Shown piece by piece: positions 45,465 through 53,860 of a DNA stretch of 64,000 nt. Source of the DNA: FEN-1350 sp964386005 (GTDB taxonomy: Bacteria; Planctomycetota; Phycisphaerae; Sedimentisphaerales; Anaerohalosphaeraceae); the NCBI GenBank assembly GCA_964386005.1, contig CAYLSB010000011.1:16852-80851 (forward strand), in the 5' to 3' direction. Each line of letters begins with the position of its first letter. Position 1 is the first letter of the stretch. The translations under genes were made by a program, and so were the position numbers. A model generated the notes under the pieces. The model was not told where the DNA came from, did no database searches, and saw only the letters and a list, made by a program, of their open reading frames with translations.

Positions 45465-46301
45465 ATGATCTACGACGCGTTTTTGTTTTCTAACGAACTG
45501 GATTTGCTGGAAATCCGCCTGAACGAATTGAAGGATGTCGTGGATCGATTCGTGCTGCTGGAAGCGTCGCGTACCTTCACCAATCAACCCAAGCCGCTGG
45601 TCTTCAAGGAGAATCGATCGAGATTCTCGGCGTTTCTCGATCGGATCATTCATATTGAGATCAGCCGTTTCGATTCCATCGACATGTCGGATGCGTGGAA
45701 GGTGGAACATCACATGCGGCGATGCCTGGCCCTGGGGCTTCGATACTGCCAACCGGACGACGTGATTCTCCTGTCGGATGTGGATGAGTTGCCTCGACCC
45801 GAGATCGTTCGGCGCGAGGCGGCCCGGGGAGATATTTCCACTTTTGTGTATCGAATCAGTTATTATTTTGTCAACTGTGTCGGCGGCGAGATCACCTGTA
45901 CGACGATGTTTCCGTACCGGTATCTGAAGGAGGTGTCGCCGGACCTTCAGTATTTCCGGCGGATCGAGTCCCGGCGCGTGAGCGAGGCGGGGCGTCATCT
46001 GAGCTATCTGGGAGGAATCGCGGCGATCCGGGAGAAAATCGGCGCCTTTGCCCACACGGAATGCAATCGGCCGGAATTCACCGATCCGCATTACCTGGCG
46101 GAATGTCTCGCGGGGGCAAAGGATTTGTTCGGACGGCAGGGGGAGGAATTCGATTATCATATTGTCCCTCTGGATCATACATTTCCACGGACGATCGTGG
46201 CCAATCAAGATCGATACGCCCACCTGATCGCGCCGGTTCCGGAGCGGAATGGCGGGGATTCGATGATTCGAAATCCGGCGGTGTACGAGGCGGATCGATG
46301 A
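45465..46301 (+). CDS. Glycosyltransferase family 17 protein
   Basis: The product has 278 residues. The GT17 pattern is clear: MIYDAFLFSNELDLLEIRLN, VVDRFVLLEASRTFTNQPKP, VILLSDVDELPRPEIV (DVD metal/nucleotide-binding motif) and HLSYLGGIAAIREKIGAFAH. GT17 includes eukaryotic beta-1,4-N-acetylglucosaminyltransferases; bacterial members are poorly characterised and probably decorate surface glycans. Its stop overlaps the start of the next gene (ATGA), which continues a coupled glycosylation set. Confidence 0.88.
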   Translation: MIYDAFLFSNELDLLEIRLNELKDVVDRFVLLEASRTFTNQPKPLVFKENRSRFSAFLDRIIHIEISRFDSIDMSDAWKVEHHMRRCLALGLRYCQPDDVILLSDVDELPRPEIVRREAARGDISTFVYRISYYFVNCVGGEITCTTMFPYRYLKEVSPDLQYFRRIESRRVSEAGRHLSYLGGIAAIREKIGAFAHTECNRPEFTDPHYLAECLAGAKDLFGRQGEEFDYHIVPLDHTFPRTIVANQDRYAHLIAPVPERNGGDSMIRNPAVYEADR

Positions 46302-48481
46302 AGTCGCCGATGGAAACAACATCCGGAACGGCCGACTCTTCCGGAGCGGATCGGACCCGGCGCTATCAGGACCTGGCGAAACGATTGTTGATCGCCGGTC
46401 AGTATGAGCAAGCCCATCAGGTCTGCATGGAATCACTCGGAATTGAACCCCGCCAGCCGCAGATGCTGAATCTGTCCGCATTGACTTTGTCTCGGCTCGG
46501 TCGTACGCAACAGGCGCTGACTCAGATGGATCAGGCCATTTGTCTTTGCCCCGATGCGGCGGAATTCTATAATTCCCGCGGCATTCTTCGGGAGGGGCTC
46601 AACGATATTTCCGGTGCGATTCAAGACTACCGGCAAGCCCTGGCATTGAAAGCGGATCTGGTTGATTCGGCGTTCAATCTGGCCGTGCTGATGTATCATC
46701 GCGGGGATCCTCGACAGGCGGCGAGTTACTGCGACCTTGCGATTCGGCTTCGACCCGACCTTCCGGAGGCGCATCTGATGCGGGGGGCGGCTCTGCAGAA
46801 ACTACGAGATTTTGCCGGCGCGAAGGAATCGTTCGAGACGGCGATTCGGATTCAACCCGAATCGGCGGATGCCTGGCATCATCTGGGGTTGCTGCTGGCG
46901 GAACAGGAACAATTTGAATCGGCGGTCGAGGCGTATCGCAGGGCCATGGCGAATCAACCGAACAACGCCGATCTTCACAATCATCTCGGGCTTTCTCTCC
47001 GGCGGCTGGGCAAGACGGATGAGGCGATCTTCCGGTATCGCAAGGCCGTGGAACTTGTGCCGGATCATGCGCTGGCGATGTTTAATCTGGCCAACGTGTT
47101 GAAAGAAAATCGTAAAATGGATGAGGCCGTCACGTGGTATCGACGATCGCTGGATATCCTCCCCGATCATGCCGACGGGTACAACAATCTGGGAACCACA
47201 TTCAACGATTTATCGCGATATGAGGAGGCCATTGCGGTATTGCGGAAGGCGATTTCGCTGAAACCGAAGATGGCGGTCTATCATAACAATCTCGGGCTGG
47301 CCTTCGAGGCGGCGGGCCGATCCGAATCGGCCGTAATGGCGTGTCGGCAAGCGATCGACTGCGACCCGGATTTTGCGGAAGCGCACCGGAATCTGGCCGA
47401 CAGTCTCCGTCGGTTGGGGCGATGCAGTGAGGCGATCGATCACTACAGAACGGCATTGCGATTGCGGCCGGATTATGCAGAGGCGGAATGGAATCTATCG
47501 ATTGCCTTTCTGCTTGACGGCCAGCTTGACAACGGCTTCGGGCTCTATCATCGCCGTCAGGATCCGTCACTGAAGATCGTCACCTATCCCCATCGGTACG
47601 AGGTTCCCCGCTGGGATGGTTCCTCTTTTGATGGAAAGACGCTGCTGGTTCATTGCGAGCAGGGGTTGGGCGATTCCATTCAGTTTGTGCGGTATCTGCC
47701 CAGGGTACAATCGCTGGGAGGAAGGGTCTTGCTGGAAGCACCCAAGACGCTGCTGGACCTGTTTAAGGGAATTCCGGGGGTGGACGAATTTCTCGAATTT
47801 TCCCCCGATCGCAAAACCACGGCGCCATTTGATCTGTTTGCCGCCATTATGGATCTTCCCGCGATATTTCACACCACGCTCGAAACGATTCCGGATGCTA
47901 TGCCCTATTTGTTTGCGCCGAAGGATCGCATGGATTTGATCGGACGACACATCGCAACAGATGATCTCCGTATCGGTTTTGTCTGGTCCGGCAACCCGAA
48001 AAATCCGGATAATCCGAATCGATCCTGCCGCTTCGAGCGGTTTATGGACCTTGTTCGAATTCCCGGACTGACGTTGTATTCGGTTCAGAAGCCCGGAATG
48101 GCAGAAAACGCGAAATGTCAAATCCAGCGGGACGGGGCCCTGCGGAATCGTATCGTGGATCTGGCAGAACATCTACATGATATGTCCGACACGGCGGCGG
48201 CGATCGAATCTCTGGATCTTGTGATTACGGTGGATACGTCCGTGGCCCATCTGGCCGGCGCGATGAATAAGCCCGTGTGGATTTTGTTGTCGGCCGCCGC
48301 CGATTGGCGCTGGCTGCTGGGACGCGACGACAGTCCGTGGTATCGATCGGCGAGGTTGATTCGGCAAAAACAACTCGGCGACTGGACCGAGGTTTTCGCG
48401 CGAATCCGCCGGGCCCTGGAACGAATCGTGCAAGCCGATCCATCGGGACGAGTACGACTCCTGCGGGAGATTCATCCATGA
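46298..48481 (+). CDS. TPR protein with C-terminal GT9/GT41-like glycosyltransferase domain
   Basis: The product has 727 residues, starting at ATG 46298 within the GT17 stop (ATGA). Residues about 20-430 contain about eleven TPR units (DAWHHLGLLLAEQEQFESAV, DLHNHLGLSLRRLGKTDEAI, AMFNLANVLKENRKMDEAVT). The C-terminal domain (about 450-727) has LVHCEQGLGDSIQFVRYLP, RIGFVWSGNPKNPDNPNRSC, and SLDLVITVDTSVAHLAGAMN, features of a GT-B-fold transferase similar to O-GlcNAc transferase-type TPR fusions. It may glycosylate protein acceptors recognised by the TPR. The stop overlaps the next start. Confidence 0.87.
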   Translation: MKSPMETTSGTADSSGADRTRRYQDLAKRLLIAGQYEQAHQVCMESLGIEPRQPQMLNLSALTLSRLGRTQQALTQMDQAICLCPDAAEFYNSRGILREGLNDISGAIQDYRQALALKADLVDSAFNLAVLMYHRGDPRQAASYCDLAIRLRPDLPEAHLMRGAALQKLRDFAGAKESFETAIRIQPESADAWHHLGLLLAEQEQFESAVEAYRRAMANQPNNADLHNHLGLSLRRLGKTDEAIFRYRKAVELVPDHALAMFNLANVLKENRKMDEAVTWYRRSLDILPDHADGYNNLGTTFNDLSRYEEAIAVLRKAISLKPKMAVYHNNLGLAFEAAGRSESAVMACRQAIDCDPDFAEAHRNLADSLRRLGRCSEAIDHYRTALRLRPDYAEAEWNLSIAFLLDGQLDNGFGLYHRRQDPSLKIVTYPHRYEVPRWDGSSFDGKTLLVHCEQGLGDSIQFVRYLPRVQSLGGRVLLEAPKTLLDLFKGIPGVDEFLEFSPDRKTTAPFDLFAAIMDLPAIFHTTLETIPDAMPYLFAPKDRMDLIGRHIATDDLRIGFVWSGNPKNPDNPNRSCRFERFMDLVRIPGLTLYSVQKPGMAENAKCQIQRDGALRNRIVDLAEHLHDMSDTAAAIESLDLVITVDTSVAHLAGAMNKPVWILLSAAADWRWLLGRDDSPWYRSARLIRQKQLGDWTEVFARIRRALERIVQADPSGRVRLLREIHP

Positions 48482-49257
48482 ATCCGGTGGTCGCGATTAT
48501 TCCGTTTTACAAACATACCGATCAGCTCCACCGCTGCATCGAGCATCTTCGGCGGCAGACGGTGCCGGTGGAAATTTTTGTTCGCGATAATACATACGAC
48601 AATATCCTATTTACAGCGGCGGTCAACGAGGGGATTCTTCGCTTCATGGATTCGCCGGGGGAAATCCTGGTCCTGCTGAATCAGGATATGTATCTGTTGC
48701 CGGATGCCCTGGCCGCGCTGGTTCGGTGCCTTGAAGACCACCCCGCCGCCGGGATCGCGGCACCGCTTCAGTTGGATCCGGATCGGCCGGATTATGTCAT
48801 TGCCGCGGGCGGAACCAAGGCCTTTCCGGTCGGCCATTCCCCATGCGGTCCGGTCGGCCATTTCACACAGGATCAACCGATTCCGTGGGCGAGCGGCGCC
48901 TGTCTTGCCTTGCGAAAGGCCATGATCAAACAGATTGGGCTGCTGGATGCCAACATGGCCTTTCTGGCCAGCGACAGCGATTATTGTTTCACCGCCCGCT
49001 CGCGCGGCTGGCAGGTATGGCTGGCGGCACGCGCGCGGGGATTTCATCAACCCCATGCCGCGATGTCGGCCGACAGGGAACTGGAACTGCGGAAACTGAA
49101 AGACGTGTTGTACTTTGCGAAGAAATGGCTGACGGGGGAGCTGTTTCGAAATCTTGCGGATGCATCGGAGGAAAGAGACTCGGCTGTGATCCGACAATGG
49201 ATCGAGAAAATCTCCGAATCCATTCGGCACTATTCGAGTGAGGAATCCCGGAGTTGA
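48478..49257 (+). CDS. Family 2 glycosyltransferase
   Basis: The product has 259 residues, beginning at ATG 48478 within the stop of the TPR-GT gene. It has the GT2 opening VVAIIPFYKHTDQLHRCIEH, LLNQDMYLLPDALAALVRCL (acidic metal site), and WASGACLALRKAMIKQIGLL with the downstream DSDYCFTARSRGWQVW. This resembles rhamnosyltransferase-type GT2 proteins. It ends the three-gene coupled set and converges with the metallo-beta-lactamase-fold gene. Confidence 0.9.
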   Translation: MNPVVAIIPFYKHTDQLHRCIEHLRRQTVPVEIFVRDNTYDNILFTAAVNEGILRFMDSPGEILVLLNQDMYLLPDALAALVRCLEDHPAAGIAAPLQLDPDRPDYVIAAGGTKAFPVGHSPCGPVGHFTQDQPIPWASGACLALRKAMIKQIGLLDANMAFLASDSDYCFTARSRGWQVWLAARARGFHQPHAAMSADRELELRKLKDVLYFAKKWLTGELFRNLADASEERDSAVIRQWIEKISESIRHYSSEESRS

Positions 49258-49282
49258 CCCGGGGGACCCGACTGTGGTATCC

Positions 49283-49918
49283 CTACTCCTGTAAATAGGG
49301 ATTATTCCACTTTTCCTGCCCGATCGTTGTCGCCGGACCATGGCCGGTATAGACAAGGGTTTGCGGAGGAAGGATCAACAGCTTTTCGCGGATGCTTCGA
49401 ATGAGTTGCGAATAATCGCCGCCGGGAAAATCCGTTCGCCCGATGGATCCGGCGAACAATGTATCGCCGGCAAAGAGGACATTGTCGTTTTCGCAATAGA
49501 GGCAAATTCCTCCTCGGGTGTGGCCGGGCGTATGGAGAACCCGCATCACAATACCCGCCGCTTCCAGAATATCCCCATCGTTCAGAAGGCGATCGGCCGG
49601 TTTTGTATCGAACGGCATTCCCATCATCCTTGACAGATTCGCATCGGGATCGCGCAGTGCGGGGGCGTCATCCCGATGAATCGCCACCTGCAGATCGGGA
49701 TAATGCTGACATAACAGATCGACTCCGGCGATATGATCGATGTGGCCATGGGTCAGAAGAACCCAGAGGGGTCGCAACGAATGATCCCGGATACAAGCCA
49801 GCATCTCCTCCGCATCCAATCCCGGATCGATGATGATACAATCAGCGGATGGCCGAGACGCGCGGACACAATACCCGTTGGTTCCAAAATCCCCCATCAC
49901 ATGGCAGTCAACCTGCAT
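49283..49918 (-). CDS. Metallo-beta-lactamase-fold hydrolase (glyoxalase II-like)
   Basis: The product has 211 residues. ATG 49918 is preceded by GCGAGG; a TTG at 49936 is less likely. The metal site is complete: THGHIDHIAGV (HxHxDH), HTPGHTRGGICLY, FAGDTLFAGSIGRTDFPGGD and YTGHGPATTIGQEK. This matches the short glyoxalase II-like/YcbL-type hydrolases that act on thioesters. It follows the ATP-cone gene by 23 bases, probably in the same transcript as nrdR. Confidence 0.92.
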   Translation of the reverse strand: MQVDCHVMGDFGTNGYCVRASRPSADCIIIDPGLDAEEMLACIRDHSLRPLWVLLTHGHIDHIAGVDLLCQHYPDLQVAIHRDDAPALRDPDANLSRMMGMPFDTKPADRLLNDGDILEAAGIVMRVLHTPGHTRGGICLYCENDNVLFAGDTLFAGSIGRTDFPGGDYSQLIRSIREKLLILPPQTLVYTGHGPATTIGQEKWNNPYLQE

Positions 49919-49941
49919 AGAACCTCGCCGGCACAAACGAT

Positions 49942-50490
49942 CTATCCCGTGATTAACTCCAGTTGTTCCCGCGCCGCCAACATCCTTTCCGTGTCGTGGA
50001 TCACCAATTGGCGAACCAGATTTCGGGGGACTCGGTTGATTCCCAGGTTGAGAACTTTGTCCTCCACCTGGGCGGCGATCGCTCTGGCGGTATGCATATC
50101 CACACCCCGGGACGCAATCAAATACTCGACGAGAATCGCCTTACTCCACGGCTGGTCTTCCCAATCGTCATCGTGGCCATCGGTATCGACAACTTCCACG
50201 CGGCGCCGCTTGATCGCCCGATTGAGACGATACTGGTTCAGCGCGCCGGCGGCGTTGAGGTACCCCGTCGCCGACAACACCGCCTGGATCATGAGGTGGA
50301 TTTCATCGCTGGCGACGACGGCTTTCTGCTGTTTATGATACAAGTGATAGGTGATCGCTTCGGCGAACTGCTCGGCCGCAAACACATTGGACTGATCAAT
50401 CAACGACAGGGCGTTATTGAATGTCCCGATCACTTTTGTATGCAAATACTCTTCCAGCGATCCGTCGGTCTTGATGACCTTCAGTTGCAT
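49942..50490 (-). CDS. Stand-alone ATP-cone protein
   Basis: The product has 182 residues. ATG 50490 has AGGAGG eight bases upstream, while the upstream ATG at 50550 has none. The N-terminal part (about 1-95) is an ATP-cone: MQLKVIKTDGSLEEYLHTKV, NNALSLIDQSNVFAAEQFAE, DEIHLMIQAVLSATGYLNAA. The C-terminal part (about 105-182) is helical (SKAILVEYLIASRGVDMHTA, RNLVRQLVIHDTERMLAARE). It is neither NrdR nor a ribonucleotide reductase; no zinc finger and no catalytic domain. It lies in an apparent operon with nrdR, so a nucleotide-sensing role in dNTP control is inferred. Confidence 0.82.
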   Translation of the reverse strand: MQLKVIKTDGSLEEYLHTKVIGTFNNALSLIDQSNVFAAEQFAEAITYHLYHKQQKAVVASDEIHLMIQAVLSATGYLNAAGALNQYRLNRAIKRRRVEVVDTDGHDDDWEDQPWSKAILVEYLIASRGVDMHTARAIAAQVEDKVLNLGINRVPRNLVRQLVIHDTERMLAAREQLELITG

Positions 50491-50524
50491 CCGGCAATCC
50501 TCCTGACTACCGCTTCGAACAGGT

Positions 50525-50731
50525 TTATTCGATCGACCATTCGTTGACACACCGTAACCTACGAACTTCGGTACGCTTCTCGGCGAAGGCGAGGGCCTGA
50601 GCCGCGGGATCCCGCGAATCGGGCGGCGGCAACCACCATGCCGTGGCGTAATGGATGGTTTCCGATCCTTCGATATGGATCGTCGGCGTTTCCAGCATCA
50701 ACGCGTCGTTCGGAGCGAAATCGATATCCAT
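50525..50731 (-). CDS. Small hypothetical protein, 68 residues
   Basis: From ATG 50731 (AGGGAGA about nine bases upstream) the product has 68 residues, MDIDFAPNDALMLETPTIHI ... CVNEWSIE. No membrane segment or known motif was seen. It sits between nrdR (70 bases) and the ATP-cone gene (34 bases) on the same strand, which supports it being real. Confidence 0.6.
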   Translation of the reverse strand: MDIDFAPNDALMLETPTIHIEGSETIHYATAWWLPPPDSRDPAAQALAFAEKRTEVRRLRCVNEWSIE

Positions 50732-50801
50732 TCGAGTTCTCCCTACGACCAATCGAACGTTGAATCCCAATCGATCTATAGGTTTCAGTGACGACTCCGT
50801 T

Positions 50802-51293
50802 CTATTCCGGAAACAGTTCCGGCTGATCCGAGGTATCCGGTTCGCGAATCGCCTGGGTGACTTCTTCGATCAATTCCCCGGCGTCGGTAAATTCCCGATA
50901 CACACTGGCAAACCGAATATACGCCACTTTATCTACCGCGCGTAAATGCCTCATTACCCTCTCGCCGATGTAATTCGACGGGACTTCCTTGTCGGAACAG
51001 CGAAACACATCTTCTTCGATATGATCGGCAATTTCCTGGATCTGATCGGCCGAAACGGGGCGTTTGTAGCACGCCTTCTGAAGCCCGATCACGACCTTTT
51101 CCCGATCATAGGGAACGCGAGATCCGTCTTTTTTGATGACACTGAGCTTGAAACTTTCACCCACTTTTTCATAGGTTGTAAATCGACGTTTACAGGACAG
51201 GCATTGCCTTCTCCGTCGAATAACGCGGCCGGCGTCGCTCGACCGCGAATCAATCACTCGATCCGAGTCTTCCTTACAAAACGGACATCGCAC
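50802..51293 (-). CDS. nrdR: Ribonucleotide reductase transcriptional repressor
   Basis: The product has 163 residues. It has the zinc ribbon MRCPFCKEDSDRVIDSRSSD with RRQCLSCKRRFTTYE (Cys3, 6, 31, 34 pattern) and the ATP-cone FKLSVIKKDGSRVPYDREKV, ending DAGELIEEVTQAI. NrdR senses ATP/dATP and represses ribonucleotide reductase operons. No nrd reductase gene or clear NrdR box is visible in the window. It heads the minus-strand group nrdR, small gene, ATP-cone, hydrolase. Confidence 0.97.
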   Translation of the reverse strand: MRCPFCKEDSDRVIDSRSSDAGRVIRRRRQCLSCKRRFTTYEKVGESFKLSVIKKDGSRVPYDREKVVIGLQKACYKRPVSADQIQEIADHIEEDVFRCSDKEVPSNYIGERVMRHLRAVDKVAYIRFASVYREFTDAGELIEEVTQAIREPDTSDQPELFPE

Positions 51294-51483
51294 TTGTACG
51301 ACCTGTTAACAAATTTCAATCGTCCCATTACTACAACATGTTGATCCGGGTGAATCCTATGGCACAAGATATCGTATGTCAATTCTCGAATCAAAGAATT
51401 TTTCAAAAAAAGTCACAAAATTAATTTCACAGATCGGACTATCCGATGTCAACTACAACAGTATAACGAATCTGGAGAATGTC

Positions 51484-51969
51484 ATGACACTGATCAAATG
51501 CCCTGAATGTGGTCATACGATATCCGAGCAGGCCGTACTTTGTCCTCAATGTGGATACGGGCGGGGCCGGATTTTGTGCTATGAATATCGTTCAAAAAGA
51601 CAATTATGGGGCCTTCCGTTGGTTCATATCCTCTACGGGCCCAACATCGATCCGGTTACCGGAAAACTCCGGATTGCAAAGGGAATCATTGCCATCGGGA
51701 ATATCTCCATTGGCCTTATCGCACTGGGTGGGATATCGGCCGGTTTGATCAGCATCGGGGGACTGGCCCTCGGAGGAATCGCGATAGGCGGTTGTGCGTT
51801 CGGAATCCTCGCGGCTCTGGGCGGTTTGGCCGTTGGATCCATCGCGCTTGGTGGTTGTGCGGTTGGACTGATTGCCATTGGCGGAGCGGCCATTGGAATT
51901 CACTCTCTTGGAGGCAATAACCAGTCGCCGGAATTGTTGAACTGGTTTCAAGCCCTATTCCGACGATAG
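51484..51969 (+). CDS. Zinc-ribbon protein with glycine-rich hydrophobic repeats
   Basis: The product has 161 residues. ATG 51484 has GGAG seven bases upstream. A Cys4 zinc ribbon (IKCPECGHTISEQAVLCPQC) is followed by about 80 residues of a regular repeat of the form A-I-G-G-x-A (ALGGISAGLISIGGLALGGI, AIGGCAFGILAALGGLAVGS). The repeat is too rich in glycine for normal membrane helices and may form a small solenoid or packed transmembrane bundle. Similar zinc-ribbon/Gly-repeat proteins exist, without a known function. Confidence 0.72.
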   Translation: MTLIKCPECGHTISEQAVLCPQCGYGRGRILCYEYRSKRQLWGLPLVHILYGPNIDPVTGKLRIAKGIIAIGNISIGLIALGGISAGLISIGGLALGGIAIGGCAFGILAALGGLAVGSIALGGCAVGLIAIGGAAIGIHSLGGNNQSPELLNWFQALFRR

Positions 51970-52387
51970 GAGAGGTACAGGATTTCGACCACGAATTCGA
52001 TCGTATCCGAAATTGACCGTCAAAACATCGACCTTCCGATATTGCACCTGATGAATCCCCAATAGAGAACACAAGGGGCGGCTTGACAAGGTTCCTCCTC
52101 CCCATAGGGGGTTTATTATTCCTCCTTTCATCGAGCGATGTCTTCTTTTCGCAACCCACCCGCGCATTTCCGGATGAACCGGAAAAAATACCCGGGCCAC
52201 CAGAAATAGATATAATAGATATGTAGATGTCTATATGAAGGGCATGCTCCCCCCTGTCCCTTCCGGTATCTACCGGTATTGGCCAAGAGGATTGCATACA
52301 ACCTGTCCTGCGCATACAATGAAACAGGACCCTATTCGTAGAATGATTCGTTGCGACCCTTGTGAATCATTTCGGCGAGGCGTGAGA
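51970..52387 (+). other. Intergenic region, 418 bases
   Basis: It holds a good TTGACA (52083-52088), but its best -10 (TATTAT) is 21 bases away, too far. A perfect inverted repeat CCGGTA-TC-TACCGG (52263-52276) may be an operator for the regulator gene. In-frame ATGs at 52235 onward are probably not the start; GGCGAGG before 52388 is the better site. Confidence 0.45.
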
Positions 52388-53593
52388 ATGGATAAGATTC
52401 CGAATGTCATATTGCTGGTGGATTCCGGACGAGCTTCCGGGAGGGCGATGATTTCCGGCATTACGAAATACATTCATGTCTATGGACCGTGGATCTTTTT
52501 CCCGGAAACCTCGTACTACCGGATGATTCATTCCAAGTCGGGAGGTTCGGTGTACAGTGCTCCGGGGAAACGGGAATTGCACCGATTGCTGCGCAGCGGA
52601 AAATTTCATGGAATCCTGGCGGATATTCCCGACAGGGTGACGGCCCGAACGTTGATTCCCAAAGGATTTCCGGCCGTATTGATTCCCGGATGCGAGTTGA
52701 TGCAGGATTTTCCAAGCCTGACATGCCAGGCCGAACAGGCCGGGACGATGGCGGCCGAGTATTTTCTGGATCTGGGTTTCACTCACTTCGCTTTCTGCGG
52801 ATATGTTCGAAGCGTCTGGTCACGAATCCGACTTGAATCCTTTCAGCAGCGACTGGGGGCGGCCGGATATTCCCCGCATGTACATTGCCAACGAAGCAGC
52901 ACGATCAAAAAGTTCTGGGAGCAGGAATTGGAAGATCTTGTATCCTGGCTGAGGTTGTTACCCAAGCCGCTGGCTTTATGGGCCTTTAATGATGACTTTG
53001 CGTCCATCGTCGTGGAGGCCTGCCGAATCCTGGATCTGACGGTTCCCGACGAAGTCGCCGTACTGGGCGCCGACAACGACGAGATGATTTGCGATCTCTG
53101 TAATCCCCCGTTATCCAGCATTGCCCTCAACCATGAACAAGTCGGATATCAAATGGCCGAACTACTTCATCAGCAAATCCGTGGGCGGCCCTTGAAACAG
53201 AAAACGATTCAGCTCCGGGCCACCCACGTCGTCAGTCGCCAGTCGACGAATATTCAGGCAACGCGGGATACCGAGGTGGCACGGGCGCTGCGTTTCATCC
53301 GGGAACACTCCAATCGTCCTCTGCAGGTTGATGACGTACTCAAGATTGTGGCGGTATCACGGCGCAGCTTGTACGATCGCTTCCACCGGGTCCTGGGGCG
53401 CTCCATCCATGCGGAGATTCGAAAATGTCGCATCGAATTGATCGCCCGGGCGTTGGTGACGACCCAAGACAGCATTGCCCAGATCGCGGCTCATTTCGGT
53501 TTCGGCAGTTCCGACCATTTTTCCCGATATTTTTTCAGCGTCAAACACCAAACTCCTCTGCGATTCCGGAACGAATTCAGTCTCCGCAGGTAG
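52388..53593 (+). CDS. XylR-like AraC-family transcription regulator with LacI-type sensor domain
   Basis: The product has 401 residues. An N-terminal periplasmic-binding-protein-like domain (about 1-290) has VILLVDSGRASGRAMISGIT and PDEVAVLGADNDEMICDLCN then PPLSSIALNHEQVGYQMAEL. The C-terminal AraC HTH domain (about 300-400) has ARALRFIREHSNRPLQVDDV, VAVSRRSLYDRFHRVLGRSI and IAQIAAHFGFGSSDHFSRYF. This is the layout of E. coli XylR, which activates sugar genes. It probably responds to a sugar released by the secreted proteins. A direct-repeat operator and promoter follow 62 bases after its stop. Confidence 0.92.
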   Translation: MDKIPNVILLVDSGRASGRAMISGITKYIHVYGPWIFFPETSYYRMIHSKSGGSVYSAPGKRELHRLLRSGKFHGILADIPDRVTARTLIPKGFPAVLIPGCELMQDFPSLTCQAEQAGTMAAEYFLDLGFTHFAFCGYVRSVWSRIRLESFQQRLGAAGYSPHVHCQRSSTIKKFWEQELEDLVSWLRLLPKPLALWAFNDDFASIVVEACRILDLTVPDEVAVLGADNDEMICDLCNPPLSSIALNHEQVGYQMAELLHQQIRGRPLKQKTIQLRATHVVSRQSTNIQATRDTEVARALRFIREHSNRPLQVDDVLKIVAVSRRSLYDRFHRVLGRSIHAEIRKCRIELIARALVTTQDSIAQIAAHFGFGSSDHFSRYFFSVKHQTPLRFRNEFSLRR

Positions 53594-53654
53594 AACACGC
53601 AATACGCATGGAATGGCCTGGATTGGGGGCGAAGGCATTCCCTTCCCTGGGGTG

Positions 53655-53690
53655 TTGCACAAAATGGCGGTATTATTGCACGCAATGGCG
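53655..53690 (+). promoter_or_regulatory. Direct-repeat operator, likely bound by the XylR/AraC regulator
   Basis: TTGCACAAAATGGCG (53655-53669) and TTGCACGCAATGGCG (53676-53690) differ at two of 15 bases and start exactly 21 bases apart, two DNA turns. The second copy abuts the -35 hexamer at 53691. This is the usual layout for tandem AraC-type half-sites. Confidence 0.7.
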
Positions 53691-53719
53691 TTGTTCTGTT
53701 TCCACCGCTTCGGTAGAAT
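53691..53719 (+). promoter_or_regulatory. Promoter of the prepilin-like gene
   Basis: TTGTTC (53691-53696), 17 bases, TAGAAT (53714-53719). Transcript start is expected near 53726, giving a leader of about 135 bases before ATG 53861. The -35 is weak, which suits activator dependence. Confidence 0.65.
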
Positions 53720-53860
53720 CAGATAGCAATCACCGGCCGTTCATCTTGAAGCAGGATGTGTGGGATCGAACCATCTTCCCCAAGTCAATGGGAGCATGGG
53801 TTGATGAAATGTGAATGGATGTTTTCCTTCAAGGATGTATTCGCCGATGAGGAGTTGGAT

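Noticed and set aside
51334..51343. Palindrome CAACATGTTG upstream of nrdR as an NrdR box
   Set aside because: Does not match the AT-rich NrdR box consensus and occurs singly.
52083..52109. TTGACA upstream of the XylR-like gene as promoter
   Set aside because: The nearest -10-like hexamer is 21 bases away, outside the normal range.
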